Notes: generated by a model not told the origin, from the letters alone. A stretch of DNA of 64,000 nt from CAIKZJ01 sp964626015 (GCA_964626015.1 CAZVCC010000001.1:62001-126000); one strand, 5' to 3'. Positions 43,435 to 53,510 are shown, counted from the stretch's first letter. Numbers and translations are program-made.

Positions 43435-44379
43435 TTAAAAATCAGATGTCAGTGAATTGCTGAATGAATACGGGTCATTTCTCTTGTAATAGATATCGTC
43501 GAGTGATTCTTGAAGGAGGTTGAAGTTATTATTATTCCAGAAGGTTTTTTGAATTTTCATATTAACCATTTCGATTATTTCGTTGGTCAGATGTTCTTTG
43601 CGTTTTATATCAAAAAGCCCGGTAGATTCAAGATGCTTTCTATGCAGAAAAATTTCTGAGAGCAGTTCTTCGGTACCTGTATTTTTTACAGCAATAGTTT
43701 TCAAAACATTAATATCCCAGTTATTATCATGAGGAGAACGAAGATGCAGAATATTTTTAATGCTTGTTACAATTTCGTCAGCACCTTGCCTGTCAGATTT
43801 GTTAAGAACAAAAATATCTGCAATTTCCATTAAACCTGCTTTCATAGCCTGAACAGCATCTCCTGACTCGGGTACTAGCACAACAATTGTAGTATCTGCG
43901 GTATTAGCTATATCAAGTTCAGACTGACCAACACCTACTGTTTCAATAAGAATAAAATTTTTACCAGCGGCATCGAGTATTTTTGAAACATCGTTAACAT
44001 TTTTGCTTAAACCCCCTAAAGACCCGCGTGTAGCCATAGAACGAATGAATACATTTTCCAGAAGAGAAGCGTCGGTCATCCGGACTCTATCACCGAGAAG
44101 TGCGCCACCCGTAAAAGGGCTTGTAGGGTCAACTGCAATTACTCCGACTTTGTTTCCTTTTTTAACGAGGCTTTTAATAAGACAGTCAGTAATTGTTGAT
44201 TTACCAGCACCGGGAGGACCGGTTATTCCAATCTTATAAGCATTGCCTGTATGTTTATAAATTTCTTTTAATAATGAATGTTTATTTTTAGATTCGTTTT
44301 CAACAACAGAAATTGCTTTTGAAATGCTTCTTTTATCACCAATAATAATTTTATCAATATCTACCACCTCTGATTTCAT
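43435..44379 (-). CDS. meaB: Methylmalonyl-CoA mutase-associated GTPase MeaB (ArgK-like)
   Basis: 314 residues. P-loop ITGPPGAGKSTITDCL, the VGVIAVDPTSPFTGGALLGDRVRM block, ILIETVGVGQSE (Walker B/switch region) and VLNKSDRQGAD as the NKxD base-specificity motif. MeaB is a G3E GTPase that protects and loads adenosylcobalamin-dependent methylmalonyl-CoA mutase. No mutase gene is in the window. The start overlaps the upstream epimerase stop by four bases, at the end of a four-gene unit. Confidence 0.95.
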   Translation of the reverse strand: MKSEVVDIDKIIIGDKRSISKAISVVENESKNKHSLLKEIYKHTGNAYKIGITGPPGAGKSTITDCLIKSLVKKGNKVGVIAVDPTSPFTGGALLGDRVRMTDASLLENVFIRSMATRGSLGGLSKNVNDVSKILDAAGKNFILIETVGVGQSELDIANTADTTIVVLVPESGDAVQAMKAGLMEIADIFVLNKSDRQGADEIVTSIKNILHLRSPHDNNWDINVLKTIAVKNTGTEELLSEIFLHRKHLESTGLFDIKRKEHLTNEIIEMVNMKIQKTFWNNNNFNLLQESLDDIYYKRNDPYSFSNSLTSDF

Positions 44380-45302
44380 TTTACGTTGTATGATTTAAAC
44401 CAATCGTAAGTATTTTTCAGACCATCTTCAAGATTATATGACGGCATCCAGTCTAACATACGCTTTGCTTTACTGTTATTGAGGCAACTACGTTTTTGTT
44501 CTCCTTTTACAGATTCTCTGTGAATGAACTCTGATTTTGTTTCGGTGACTTTTAGTATTAGTTTAGCAAGTAAGTTAGTACTTGTTTCAGAAGCAGTAGA
44601 AATATTAAACACATCAGACTCATAGTATCCAAGTGCTTTAAGATTAGCATCAGCAACATCTCGGACATAAACATAATCACGTGTATTTGTACCGTCACCA
44701 TTTATGAAAGACATTTTATTACTAATAATATTTTTCATAAAAACTGATACAACGCCACCTTCACCTGAATTCCCCTGTCTATCTCCGTAAACGTTAGCGT
44801 ATCTTAATATTACGTAATTAATGTTATAGTAATTTTTGAAAAAGAATAGATATTTTTCAATCGTAGTTTTTGAAATACCGTATGGCGATAAGGGTTGAAT
44901 CGTATGGCTTTCCGAGGCTGGGAACTGTAACTGTTCACCGTATGCAGCTCCGCCTGAGGAAGCGAAAATAAATTTCTTAACGTTATATTTTACTGAAAGC
45001 TGAAGGAGGTTAAGAGAGCCTTCAACATTTATTCTCAAATCTTTCACTGGATTAAAAATCGAATCTCTTAAATCAATTTGAGCTGCTTGATGATTGATGA
45101 CGTCAAATTTATTTTCCTTAAAAATGTATTCAATATTATCAGAATAAATATCATTTTTATAGAATTTGCAATTATTATTTATAAACTCCCCGCTGCTGTT
45201 TGACAAATTATCGAGTATAACAACATTATGTCCTTGTTTTGAATAGATATCGCATATATTAGAACCAATAAATCCTGCACCTCCAGTTACGAGTATGTTC
45301 AT
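44376..45302 (-). CDS. NAD-dependent epimerase/dehydratase (extended SDR, GalE-like)
   Basis: 308 residues. NAD-binding TGGAGFIGSNICD at the N-terminus, VVILDNLSN, and the catalytic SPYGISKTTIEKY (YxxxK), with SSGGAAYG providing the serine. The substrate region NTRDYVYVRDVADA is typical of UDP-glucose 4-epimerase-like enzymes. It likely makes a nucleotide sugar for the glycosyltransferase two genes upstream. It overlaps purD by four bases and meaB by four. Confidence 0.9.
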   Translation of the reverse strand: MNILVTGGAGFIGSNICDIYSKQGHNVVILDNLSNSSGEFINNNCKFYKNDIYSDNIEYIFKENKFDVINHQAAQIDLRDSIFNPVKDLRINVEGSLNLLQLSVKYNVKKFIFASSGGAAYGEQLQFPASESHTIQPLSPYGISKTTIEKYLFFFKNYYNINYVILRYANVYGDRQGNSGEGGVVSVFMKNIISNKMSFINGDGTNTRDYVYVRDVADANLKALGYYESDVFNISTASETSTNLLAKLILKVTETKSEFIHRESVKGEQKRSCLNNSKAKRMLDWMPSYNLEDGLKNTYDWFKSYNVK

Positions 45303-46606
45303 ATTATATTTTTCGTTAATTCAGAAAACTTTTTTCCAATATCTTTCCTGTAATAAATATTATCAAAAGATATCTTCATAATGTTATTATACGACTTAGC
45401 AAGTGCATCATTGATAGATACATCGCTCAAGCATACAACTGACACAACTCTACCGCCGTTTGTTTTTATTTTAGCATTTTCCATTATTGTACCGGAATGA
45501 AAAACTAAAGCATCACTTTCAATATTATCAAGACCGTGAATTACTTTTCCTTTTTCAAAATTATCAGGATAGCCTTCAGATGCAGCAACGACGCATGCAG
45601 AGAATTTATCGAATATCTCAAGTTTATATTTATTGATTGTATTATCCGATGCAGAAATAAGCATTTGCAAAAAATCCGATTTTATTAATGGCAAAATGGC
45701 TTGAGTTTCTGGGTCACCGAACCTACAATTAAACTCAATAACATATGGATTATCATTAACAATCATTAATCCGCAATAGAGGCAGCCTTTAAATGTTCTA
45801 CCATCTTTGTCCAATCCAACTAATGCCGGTTCAATTATCTTACTCTTTATCTTATTGAAAATACTATCATTGATAAGTTTATCGGCAGGGGAGTATGCGC
45901 CCATTCCGCCCGTATTTTTACCTGTATCACCCTCGCCAATTTTTTTGTGATCCTGAGCAGCAGGCAGAACTATGTAGTCTTTCCCATCTGTAATAACGAA
46001 TACAGATAATTCGAAACCAGTGAGAAATTCTTCAATAATAAAGCTTTCACCCGAGTCTCCAAAAATTTTTACTGCTGAAATATCTTTAATAAATTTTAAA
46101 GCATCACTTTTATCAAAAGCTATATAAACCCCTTTACCTGCAGCAAGTCCATCGGCTTTTATAACAGCCGGGTAGGAAATGGTATTCAGATATCTTTCAA
46201 CATCTGAGTAGTTTTTTTTACCAAAAGATTTATATCTTGCGGTAGGAATGTCATACCTTTGCATAAAATCTTTTGAATAAACTTTGCTAGTCTCGATTTC
46301 AGCGGCTGCTTTTGATGGACCGAATACTTTCGTATTTGTCTGATTGTTCAGAGAATCAGCAATACCTAAAGATAAAGGAACTTCGGGTCCAATTACTACG
46401 AGATCGATATTGTTGTCATTAACAAATTGAGTAATACTATTTATATCCACTGAATTAAGTTTTACAGGAATAGCTAATTTATCGATACCGGGATTTCCCA
46501 ATGTACAATAAAGAGAGCCATTCGAGTCCTTAAAGGAGGATGAATTGTATATTTTCCATGCGATGGCATTTTCTCTACCTCCGTTCCCAACTATTAATAT
46601 TTTCAT
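45299..46606 (-). CDS. purD: Phosphoribosylamine-glycine ligase (GAR synthetase)
   Basis: 435 residues from ATG at 46606, two bases after the glycosyltransferase stop. Longer starts at 46621 (TTG) or 46618 (ATG) are possible, but homologues begin at the MKILIVGNGGREN block. ATP-grasp motifs: VIGPEVPLSLGIAD, VIKADGLAAGKGVY, AAQDHKKIGEGDTGKNTGGMGAYSP in part, and EFNCRFGDPETQ. It makes glycinamide ribonucleotide in purine synthesis. Its position inside a sugar/glycosyltransferase operon is unusual. Confidence 0.96.
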   Translation of the reverse strand: MKILIVGNGGRENAIAWKIYNSSSFKDSNGSLYCTLGNPGIDKLAIPVKLNSVDINSITQFVNDNNIDLVVIGPEVPLSLGIADSLNNQTNTKVFGPSKAAAEIETSKVYSKDFMQRYDIPTARYKSFGKKNYSDVERYLNTISYPAVIKADGLAAGKGVYIAFDKSDALKFIKDISAVKIFGDSGESFIIEEFLTGFELSVFVITDGKDYIVLPAAQDHKKIGEGDTGKNTGGMGAYSPADKLINDSIFNKIKSKIIEPALVGLDKDGRTFKGCLYCGLMIVNDNPYVIEFNCRFGDPETQAILPLIKSDFLQMLISASDNTINKYKLEIFDKFSACVVAASEGYPDNFEKGKVIHGLDNIESDALVFHSGTIMENAKIKTNGGRVVSVVCLSDVSINDALAKSYNNIMKISFDNIYYRKDIGKKFSELTKNII

Positions 46607-46607
46607 T

Positions 46608-47885
46608 CTATTCAACATCAAGCAAGTAATTTAATTCCTTTGCAAGTTCTCCAGTAATATTTTTCCTATTGTACAATCTTACCATTTCTTCGTTAGCTTC
46701 CGGCATTTCGTTCTTCAACCACAGTTTGAAATATTCGAAGATTGTGTCTGAAATCAGTTCGGGTGTTTCGTCTGGAATAAATCTGATGGCATTATATTTT
46801 TCGAGAAGTTTTTTAGTAACACCTTCGGGAATGCAAGCAATAATGTTTTTACGACTTCCAATGTATTCGCCAACTTTGCCCGGCATAGCAGCGTCTTCAT
46901 TCTCGCCTCTCGATACAAGCAGGAAAAGAATGTCGGAAGAGAGGAGATATTTTACACATTCCGAGTGGTTTACATAACCCGGCAGATTCAGACTATCCTG
47001 AATGTTTAGATGTTTGGCAAGGTTAATAAGCTCTTTTGTAAAAATACCAAGAAAGAGAAACTCCACCTTTCCTCGAGTTTCGGGATATTTATCGAATAAA
47101 TTCCTAATAGCATTAAAATAAAATTTTGGATTTCTTGTGTAAAAACTTCCAGAATATGTAACCCTCATTTTATTTGTTAATGGAAGTTTTTTCCCTTTAG
47201 CTATTTCAAAATCTTCTTCATCATATCCATGAGAAAATATTTTAACATCATTGTAGTTTATATTTTCATATCTCCTAATAATCATTTCCTTAACTCTTCT
47301 GTTAGTAGTTATTACGATGTTAGAATCTTTAATAACCTTACGTTCGAGTTTCTCATTTGCTTTTCTGTGTAACGGAGTAGGGTAGAAATTAAGTACAGGA
47401 CTATCAACCCATGCATCTCTATAATCAATAACTAGTGGAATCTTATATTTCCATTTTACTTCCTGTCCGATAAGAAAATCTGTGTATGGAGGAGCAGTTG
47501 CAAATACGAGGTCAAATCCATTATATTTATCCCAAATTGAGTCAATCTTTTTAAGAGCTTTTCTTTTCCAAAAAATTTTTGTATCAGGAATAAAAAACAT
47601 CTGAGCAATCCTGCTGCGTAATTTTCTGAATTTTTCTTTAGGGACCCTAGTAACGATTTTAGATAAATTTAATTCTCCATTACCAGTTCTTTCAATTATT
47701 ATTCCACTATTAATAGCTTCGTTAAGCAAGTATTCATCAACTGCGAAATATTTTTTAGGATTAATTGTGAGCACAATAGGCTGCCAGTTATAATTCAAAA
47801 GATATTTTGCAAATTTAAGAGTTCTCTGCACACCACCCATACCCATCGGGGGAAAATAATAGGAAATAATTAATATTTTATTCAA
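46608..47885 (-). CDS. GT-B glycosyltransferase (family 4-like)
   Basis: 425 residues. The N-terminal Rossmann domain opens ILIISYYFPPMGMGGVQRTLKFAKYL, characteristic of GT4-type transferases that act on sugar donors during surface glycan assembly. The donor-side half has VTYSGSFYTRNPKFYFNAI, VEFLFLGIF and the YLLSSDILFLLVSRGENEDAAMPGKVGEYIGS segment, with the acidic/Gly-rich donor site. It is first in a compact minus-strand unit (GT, purD, epimerase, meaB). A 216-bp gap to the divergent kinase gene holds the promoters; no other structure was recognised. Confidence 0.85.
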   Translation of the reverse strand: MNKILIISYYFPPMGMGGVQRTLKFAKYLLNYNWQPIVLTINPKKYFAVDEYLLNEAINSGIIIERTGNGELNLSKIVTRVPKEKFRKLRSRIAQMFFIPDTKIFWKRKALKKIDSIWDKYNGFDLVFATAPPYTDFLIGQEVKWKYKIPLVIDYRDAWVDSPVLNFYPTPLHRKANEKLERKVIKDSNIVITTNRRVKEMIIRRYENINYNDVKIFSHGYDEEDFEIAKGKKLPLTNKMRVTYSGSFYTRNPKFYFNAIRNLFDKYPETRGKVEFLFLGIFTKELINLAKHLNIQDSLNLPGYVNHSECVKYLLSSDILFLLVSRGENEDAAMPGKVGEYIGSRKNIIACIPEGVTKKLLEKYNAIRFIPDETPELISDTIFEYFKLWLKNEMPEANEEMVRLYNRKNITGELAKELNYLLDVE

Positions 47886-48101
47886 CGTATCTTAAAATAA
47901 GTTTGTATTTTTAATGTAATTAATTGTAAATTTACTCAAAATATTAAAAAAACTCAATTCAACTGCATAACACAGAATTGTTTTAAAACTACCGAATAGA
48001 ATTTTTAATGAATTGATTTAATTTTAAGATTACTATAATATTATAATCAAAAGAATATATTTATGTATCGTACTTTTACAAGATGATATTCAACACACAA
48101 T

Positions 48102-49292
48102 ATGACTAAAGCAGATATATTAATAGTAGAAGATGATGAGGTAATCGCATCGTTATTTAAAACATATTTAGAAAGAAGCAATTACAATGTTATCGATGTA
48201 ATTTCAGACGGAGAAAAAGCTGTCAGAATAGCATTGAACTCTAATCCTGATCTAATTCTACTTGATATTTATTTGAAGAGCAGTATAGATGGAATTGAAG
48301 TTGCAAAACGAATAAATACTATAAAAGAAATACCAATTATATTTCTTACAGCGGATTCAAGCGATGAGACAATTCAAAGAGCAAAAATAACACAACCACA
48401 CGGATATCTGGTAAAACCAGTTGATAGTGTAGTACTTATAACTAACATTGAGCTTATACTCCAGAAACAGTATGCGCATAATAAAGTACTATTAGAATCG
48501 CTGAAGAAAGCTTATGATGAACTTGAATCGAAGGTCAGGGAGAGGACGATTGAGTTATACAAAGCAAATGAAAAGTTAAAGAACGAGATAGAGCAAAGAG
48601 TAAGAATAGAAAAAGAATTACGCAGAGCGGATACATTAGTGACAATCGGGAAAATGTCAGCTGTACTTGCCCATGAAATAAGAAATCCACTCAATTCGAT
48701 AAAGATAAATGCTGATATTCTTATTGATAATGATTCTTTTGCGGAGAACCAAAAAAAGAGACTTAAAATAATACACAAAGAAGTAGAGAGGTTAAACAAT
48801 TTAGTAAAGGACGTTTTACTTTTTTCGCGGCAAAATGACCTGTTGTTGAGTGAATTTGTACTAGAGAACTTTTTCGAGACAATACATTTACAGCTTAAGG
48901 CAATACTAGAAGAAAAGAAAATAGATATCGAATTTAAAACTACTAAGGTGAAAGTAAGGGGTGATATTGAGAAGCTTAAACAGGTTTTTCTTAACTTAAT
49001 AATAAATGCAATAGACGCGATTTATGAAAACGGCAGAATTGAAATAAATTCTTTTACAAACAGGAAAGACAAATTTATAATTGAAATAAAGGATAATGGC
49101 TGCGGAATTGCGGATACGAGTAAGCTTTTTGAACCCTTTTATACGACAAAAAACCTCGGAACCGGTTTAGGGCTTCCGATATCCCAGAATATACTCAGAA
49201 GACATGATGGTAATCTATACTTACTCAGCAGCAAACCTAACGAAACAATATTCAGAATTGAGTTACCATTAAATAACATCATATTTATATAA
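48102..49292 (+). CDS. REC-domain histidine kinase, cytosolic
   Basis: 396 residues with no membrane segment. N-terminal receiver domain with phosphoacceptor D55 (LLDIYL) and conserved K near residue 105 (YLVKPVDS). A coiled-coil linker (about 125-175) leads to HisKA with H191 (AHEIRNPLNS). HATPase motifs follow: N box VFLNLIINAIDAI, G1 IKDNGCGI, G2 GTGLGLPIS. The REC-first order means the kinase can itself be regulated by phosphorylation. It abuts the NtrC-type regulator with no gap, its cognate partner. Confidence 0.92.
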   Translation: MTKADILIVEDDEVIASLFKTYLERSNYNVIDVISDGEKAVRIALNSNPDLILLDIYLKSSIDGIEVAKRINTIKEIPIIFLTADSSDETIQRAKITQPHGYLVKPVDSVVLITNIELILQKQYAHNKVLLESLKKAYDELESKVRERTIELYKANEKLKNEIEQRVRIEKELRRADTLVTIGKMSAVLAHEIRNPLNSIKINADILIDNDSFAENQKKRLKIIHKEVERLNNLVKDVLLFSRQNDLLLSEFVLENFFETIHLQLKAILEEKKIDIEFKTTKVKVRGDIEKLKQVFLNLIINAIDAIYENGRIEINSFTNRKDKFIIEIKDNGCGIADTSKLFEPFYTTKNLGTGLGLPISQNILRRHDGNLYLLSSKPNETIFRIELPLNNIIFI

Positions 49293-50648
49293 ATGAAGAA
49301 AGTACTTTTAATAGATGACGAAAAAGACGCAGCGGATTCTTTGTCATCATGGTTTGAGGATAAAGGTTACAGTATAAAAACTGCATACTCTGGTAAAGAA
49401 GGTATAGAGTATGTAATGAATTTTGACCCAGATGTAGTAGTAACGGATATAAAAATGCCAGATATGTCAGGACTTGAAGTACTTTCTGCTATTAAAGAGT
49501 ATGATGAAATGATACAGGTAATTGTAATAACTGCATTTGATGATATGGACACGACGATAGAAGCGATACAAAAAGGTGCTTACGACTATCTTGCAAAACC
49601 ACTTGATATAAAAAGGCTCGAGCTTTCAGTCAGAAGAGCAATAGAAAATAGAAAGCAAAGCAAAAAGCTTGAATTACTTGAACCAGAAAACCTAACAGAA
49701 AGCGAGAACAGTTTACAGTTAATAGGAAAATCATCTGTTATGATGGAAATATTTAAAAAAATAGGAAAATCATCTGCAAACAGAGTCACTGTGCTTATAC
49801 AAGGAGAGAGCGGAACCGGAAAAGAATTAATTGCAAGAATTATTCACAAAAGCGGCATAACTAAAGATCAACCGTTTATAGCGATTAACTGTACTGCGTT
49901 GCCTGAAAACCTACTCGAGACAGAATTATTCGGGCATGTAAAAGGTTCATTTACAGATGCGATAAGAGATAAGCGAGGGAAATTTGAACTAGCAGGAGAG
50001 GGAACTGTTTTTTTAGATGAAATATCGGAGATGTCCTTCAAACTTCAAGCAAAGCTGCTAAGAGTTCTTCAAGAGCATGAATTCGAAAGGGTAGGCGGTG
50101 AAAATTCAATACAGCTTAAAGCGAGGATAATAGCAGCAACGAATAAAAATCTAAATAAAATGGTAAATGAAGGAACATTTAGAGAAGACCTATTTTACAG
50201 GTTAAGTGTTTTTTCTATCACCTCGCCGCCTTTAAGAGACAGACGTAATGATATTGAATTACTCGTTAAGCATTTTATAGAAAAGATAAACACAAAGCTT
50301 CATAAAAATGTTAGAAAAATACCGAAAGAAGTCATGTATCTTTTAAAGAATCACGAGTGGAGAGGAAACGTAAGAGAATTAGAAAATACACTAATGCAGG
50401 CGGTTGTTCTATCCAAATCTGATATGCTTGAGAAGGAAAATATACTGCTGAAGAAATACACGGGCAATGAATTCAGTGATTTACTTGCGAGGGAAAACCT
50501 CTCTCTTGAAGAGCTTGAAAAGGAATATATAAAAAGGATACTTACTCGTACAGATTGGAATGTGAATAAAACATGCGAAGTATTGAAAGTAAGCAAAGCA
50601 ACAATCTACAGGAAGATTGAGCAATACGGTTTGAAACAGGTGAAATAA
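49293..50648 (+). CDS. NtrC-family sigma-54-dependent response regulator
   Basis: 451 residues. Receiver domain with D52 (VVVTDIKMPD), AAA+ sigma-54 activator domain (about 142-375) with Walker A GESGTGKELIARIIH, and Walker B VFLDEISEM, and a C-terminal Fis-type helix-turn-helix (NVNKTCEVLKVSKATIYRKI). The sigma-54-contact loop reads GSFTDA (218-223) instead of the canonical GAFTGA; the key Phe and Thr are kept. The gene starts directly after the kinase stop. Likely target genes are unknown. Confidence 0.95.
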   Translation: MKKVLLIDDEKDAADSLSSWFEDKGYSIKTAYSGKEGIEYVMNFDPDVVVTDIKMPDMSGLEVLSAIKEYDEMIQVIVITAFDDMDTTIEAIQKGAYDYLAKPLDIKRLELSVRRAIENRKQSKKLELLEPENLTESENSLQLIGKSSVMMEIFKKIGKSSANRVTVLIQGESGTGKELIARIIHKSGITKDQPFIAINCTALPENLLETELFGHVKGSFTDAIRDKRGKFELAGEGTVFLDEISEMSFKLQAKLLRVLQEHEFERVGGENSIQLKARIIAATNKNLNKMVNEGTFREDLFYRLSVFSITSPPLRDRRNDIELLVKHFIEKINTKLHKNVRKIPKEVMYLLKNHEWRGNVRELENTLMQAVVLSKSDMLEKENILLKKYTGNEFSDLLARENLSLEELEKEYIKRILTRTDWNVNKTCEVLKVSKATIYRKIEQYGLKQVK

Positions 50649-52544
50649 TTAATCGTCCCTGAATTCGTTATCATTCAAGTTTGAATCTGGAATATATTTA
50701 CTCCCCAAAATTATTACAGAAGCCTTACCGGATAGTTTTTCGTTAATTGTAATTGAATTAGTGTTTTCCCAAACAGAAGCACTTTTTTTGATTACAATAT
50801 TTTTATTATTAACGTCTGTAATAGATATTTCAACAGGAACAGGCATCCCACCTTTATTGGAAACAACAAAACTTAGAATGAAGTCATTAGTTTGATTAAA
50901 TTTAGACAGCCCTAAATCTGCAGTACCGAACTCCATAAACCATTTCTTCCAGAACCAGTTAAAGTCAGTTTTTGTAATAGTGTTAAAAAGATTGAAGAAG
51001 TCGTATGGAGTCGGGTGCTTGCCATTCCAAATTTGAATGTATTCTTTTAAGAAATTCTTAAACACTTCATCACCTACCATATCTTTTAGAATATCGTAAA
51101 CCAAAGCAGCTTTATTGTAAGCATTAAGGCGATAAGAAGGGGAGCGCAACTGATTTGATATTGACATCATCGGAATATCATAAAACGTACCTGAGGTTCT
51201 AAGATAAGATTTAACGTTGTAGGCTCTTGAATCTATTCTATTAGTATCCCGATTAGAATCAACGGGAGCAAATTTTTCCATTAAACTCTGGAATTCCTGA
51301 GGCAGGAAGACAGCCCAACCTTCATCCATCCAAGCATACTTACGTTCATTTATACCCATATAAAAAGGGAAGAAAGTATGTGACATTTCGTGAGAAGTTA
51401 GGTAAACAGTCGATTCCCAGGTCTCAGTATCATCATCGTTAATAATCATTGGATATTCCATCCCTCCCTCGCCGTTAAAAACTGTCATTGCTGGATACGG
51501 ATGTGGAACCCCGGGGTATACATTACCCATATATTCAATGAATTTTTTTGCGATATCAAACACATTATACTTATTGTATGCAAGAGCATTAGGTCTGAAT
51601 GCAACATGAAGATTAACTATACCTGAATTAACATTCTTCATCTTCCACTTATAGTGGTCGCTCATTGCAAAAGCAAAATCCGGAACGTTTTGTGCTTTAA
51701 AAAACCAAACATTATTCCCGTTATTTTTCGTTATTTGATTTTCGGATTTGAGTAAAGAACAATCAACCTCAAAGAAATCTTCACCCTTCACTGCTGAGTT
51801 ATACAGTTTAAAATAATTATCTTTTAGTATTTCCTCAGGATTTTGCAATAATCCAGTAGCCCAAACGCACATATTAGGTCTATCTGTTGTTATTTTTACG
51901 TCGAAATTATTGAAGTCATTGTAATATTCCACCTGACCTTTATAATCAATCAAATCCCATCCGTCTATGTCATCAAAAACTGAAACCTGAGGATACCAAT
52001 GACCTAACATGTATGATGTGGAATCGTATTTTCCCATTCTTGGAAAGTTTTCCGGGATTTTAAAACTCCATTCAATAGAAATATTGCAAGAAGATTTTGA
52101 CGACAAAGGCTTTTCAAATTTGACTACGAGATTTGTACCCCCACGGGAAACATTTTTTGATTTCAGGTCAACATCAATACTGTTTATGACAAGTTTAGAT
52201 ATTTCAATTCCGTTAGTAAAGTTTTCCTCATTTACTTCCCAATCACGTGATTTACCGGGTTTTGAGAAGTCCTGATATGTACGAAAAACGATCTTATCAA
52301 GAGAATATGGAGAATTGTTATAATAGGTTATTTTTGCTGATGCAGATAAGGTCTGAGTGTATGAATTTATTTTTACATCAATTTCGTAATCCGTAGAATT
52401 TTGCCAATAGTTAACACCGGGAGAACCTGAGATAGACCTTGTCTGCTTTTCGATAGCATTCTCAATTTCCTTTGGAACGAAAATATTCTGTGCGTTTAGT
52501 GAAAGCGAGAAAATAGTAAGAACAAAAAGTAATATGTATTTCAT
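50649..52544 (-). CDS. Secreted M1-family metallopeptidase
   Basis: 631 residues from ATG at 52544, with a signal peptide ending at about LNAQN. The zinc site is HEMSH (H385, H389) with the downstream glutamate in AWMDEGWAVF about 20 residues on, the M1 gluzincin pattern. The exopeptidase motif region FNGEGGMEYPMI corresponds to the G-x-M-E-N loop, here GGMEYP. Residues 40-330 are beta-sandwich-like. It is convergent with the NtrC-type gene, stop against stop. A role in periplasmic or extracellular peptide breakdown is likely. Confidence 0.9.
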   Translation of the reverse strand: MKYILLFVLTIFSLSLNAQNIFVPKEIENAIEKQTRSISGSPGVNYWQNSTDYEIDVKINSYTQTLSASAKITYYNNSPYSLDKIVFRTYQDFSKPGKSRDWEVNEENFTNGIEISKLVINSIDVDLKSKNVSRGGTNLVVKFEKPLSSKSSCNISIEWSFKIPENFPRMGKYDSTSYMLGHWYPQVSVFDDIDGWDLIDYKGQVEYYNDFNNFDVKITTDRPNMCVWATGLLQNPEEILKDNYFKLYNSAVKGEDFFEVDCSLLKSENQITKNNGNNVWFFKAQNVPDFAFAMSDHYKWKMKNVNSGIVNLHVAFRPNALAYNKYNVFDIAKKFIEYMGNVYPGVPHPYPAMTVFNGEGGMEYPMIINDDDTETWESTVYLTSHEMSHTFFPFYMGINERKYAWMDEGWAVFLPQEFQSLMEKFAPVDSNRDTNRIDSRAYNVKSYLRTSGTFYDIPMMSISNQLRSPSYRLNAYNKAALVYDILKDMVGDEVFKNFLKEYIQIWNGKHPTPYDFFNLFNTITKTDFNWFWKKWFMEFGTADLGLSKFNQTNDFILSFVVSNKGGMPVPVEISITDVNNKNIVIKKSASVWENTNSITINEKLSGKASVIILGSKYIPDSNLNDNEFRDD

Positions 52545-52658
52545 TTTATTAAATTTTACTAAAATAAGAATTCTCAAATGCAGAAACAATAATCTTTATA
52601 GAATTCTTTATATAATTATAAAATTAATGAGTTTTAAATTTTATTAATTGAAACTGAC

Positions 52659-53510
52659 TCAATATTTTTTAATAATATCCTTTGCAGTCTTGATAATCTC
52701 AGTTCTAAGTGATTTAGGTTTAACAACTTTGCATTTGCTGCCCCAACCAAGTATCCAGGAAATAAATTCCCGGGATATTTTAAGTTCAGCCTGAAAAAGT
52801 ATTCCTTTCTCAGTTTCAGTAATTTTTTGCTTATTAACGAAAACTCTGTTCTTGATATTAATACAGGATTTATCAAAAAGCAATTCTACATTCTCTACAA
52901 CGCCTGATTGATAAATCCCCCATGAGTCTTTAAGGAACTCGTACATTGTAGGAAGGTTTTTGTGTAATGATTTGTCTGTAGTGAAGTTAATGTTTTGCAT
53001 CTTTTCAATAAGATAAAACCTTATTTTTGAAATATCATCATTTTCGAGTCCTACAAGGATAAAAGAACGGTTAGTTTTTAATAAGCCAACAGGTGTCACA
53101 TTTCTTCTTAAAGTAATTTTTTTCTCATCTTTTTCATAATCGAATTCGATTTTTGATTTCTGGTTTACAGACTTTACAATTTGTACAAAATATTTTAAAG
53201 TTTTATCTTTAAATATCTGTCTAATCACTTTTAAGTTTTTAATTGTATCAGTATCATTAAGAGCAAGATATGTATTGATGAGTTTATTAAGCAGCTTCGT
53301 TGGTATTCTTTGATCAATCTTTAACCTTCTTTTTACTGAGTGTAGTGGGATACCAATTTCTCTAATCTTCGCAAAATCTCTTCGAACTGTCGTCAGGCTT
53401 TCAGATACTATTCGAGATATATCATTTTCGGAAAAGTAATTAGGATTTTCCAGAACTAAAGAAATAATATCTATCTGCCGTATTAATTCTTTAGAAATTT
53501 CTTTAGGCAT
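52659..53510 (-). CDS. WYL-domain transcriptional regulator with N-terminal HTH
   Basis: 283 residues. The N-terminal ~65 residues form a DeoR/HTH_11-like winged helix (ISRIVSESLTTVRRDFAKIREIGIPL). The middle part (about 110-185) is the WYL domain with KSKIEFDYEKD, VTPVGLLKTNRSFILVGLEN and RFYLIEKMQNINF. A C-terminal WCX-like extension ends near RTEIIKTAKDII. Such proteins sense nucleotide or other ligands and often govern DNA-damage or defence genes. It lies downstream of fmt on the same strand, separated by 92 bases. Confidence 0.85.
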   Translation of the reverse strand: MPKEISKELIRQIDIISLVLENPNYFSENDISRIVSESLTTVRRDFAKIREIGIPLHSVKRRLKIDQRIPTKLLNKLINTYLALNDTDTIKNLKVIRQIFKDKTLKYFVQIVKSVNQKSKIEFDYEKDEKKITLRRNVTPVGLLKTNRSFILVGLENDDISKIRFYLIEKMQNINFTTDKSLHKNLPTMYEFLKDSWGIYQSGVVENVELLFDKSCINIKNRVFVNKQKITETEKGILFQAELKISREFISWILGWGSKCKVVKPKSLRTEIIKTAKDIIKKY

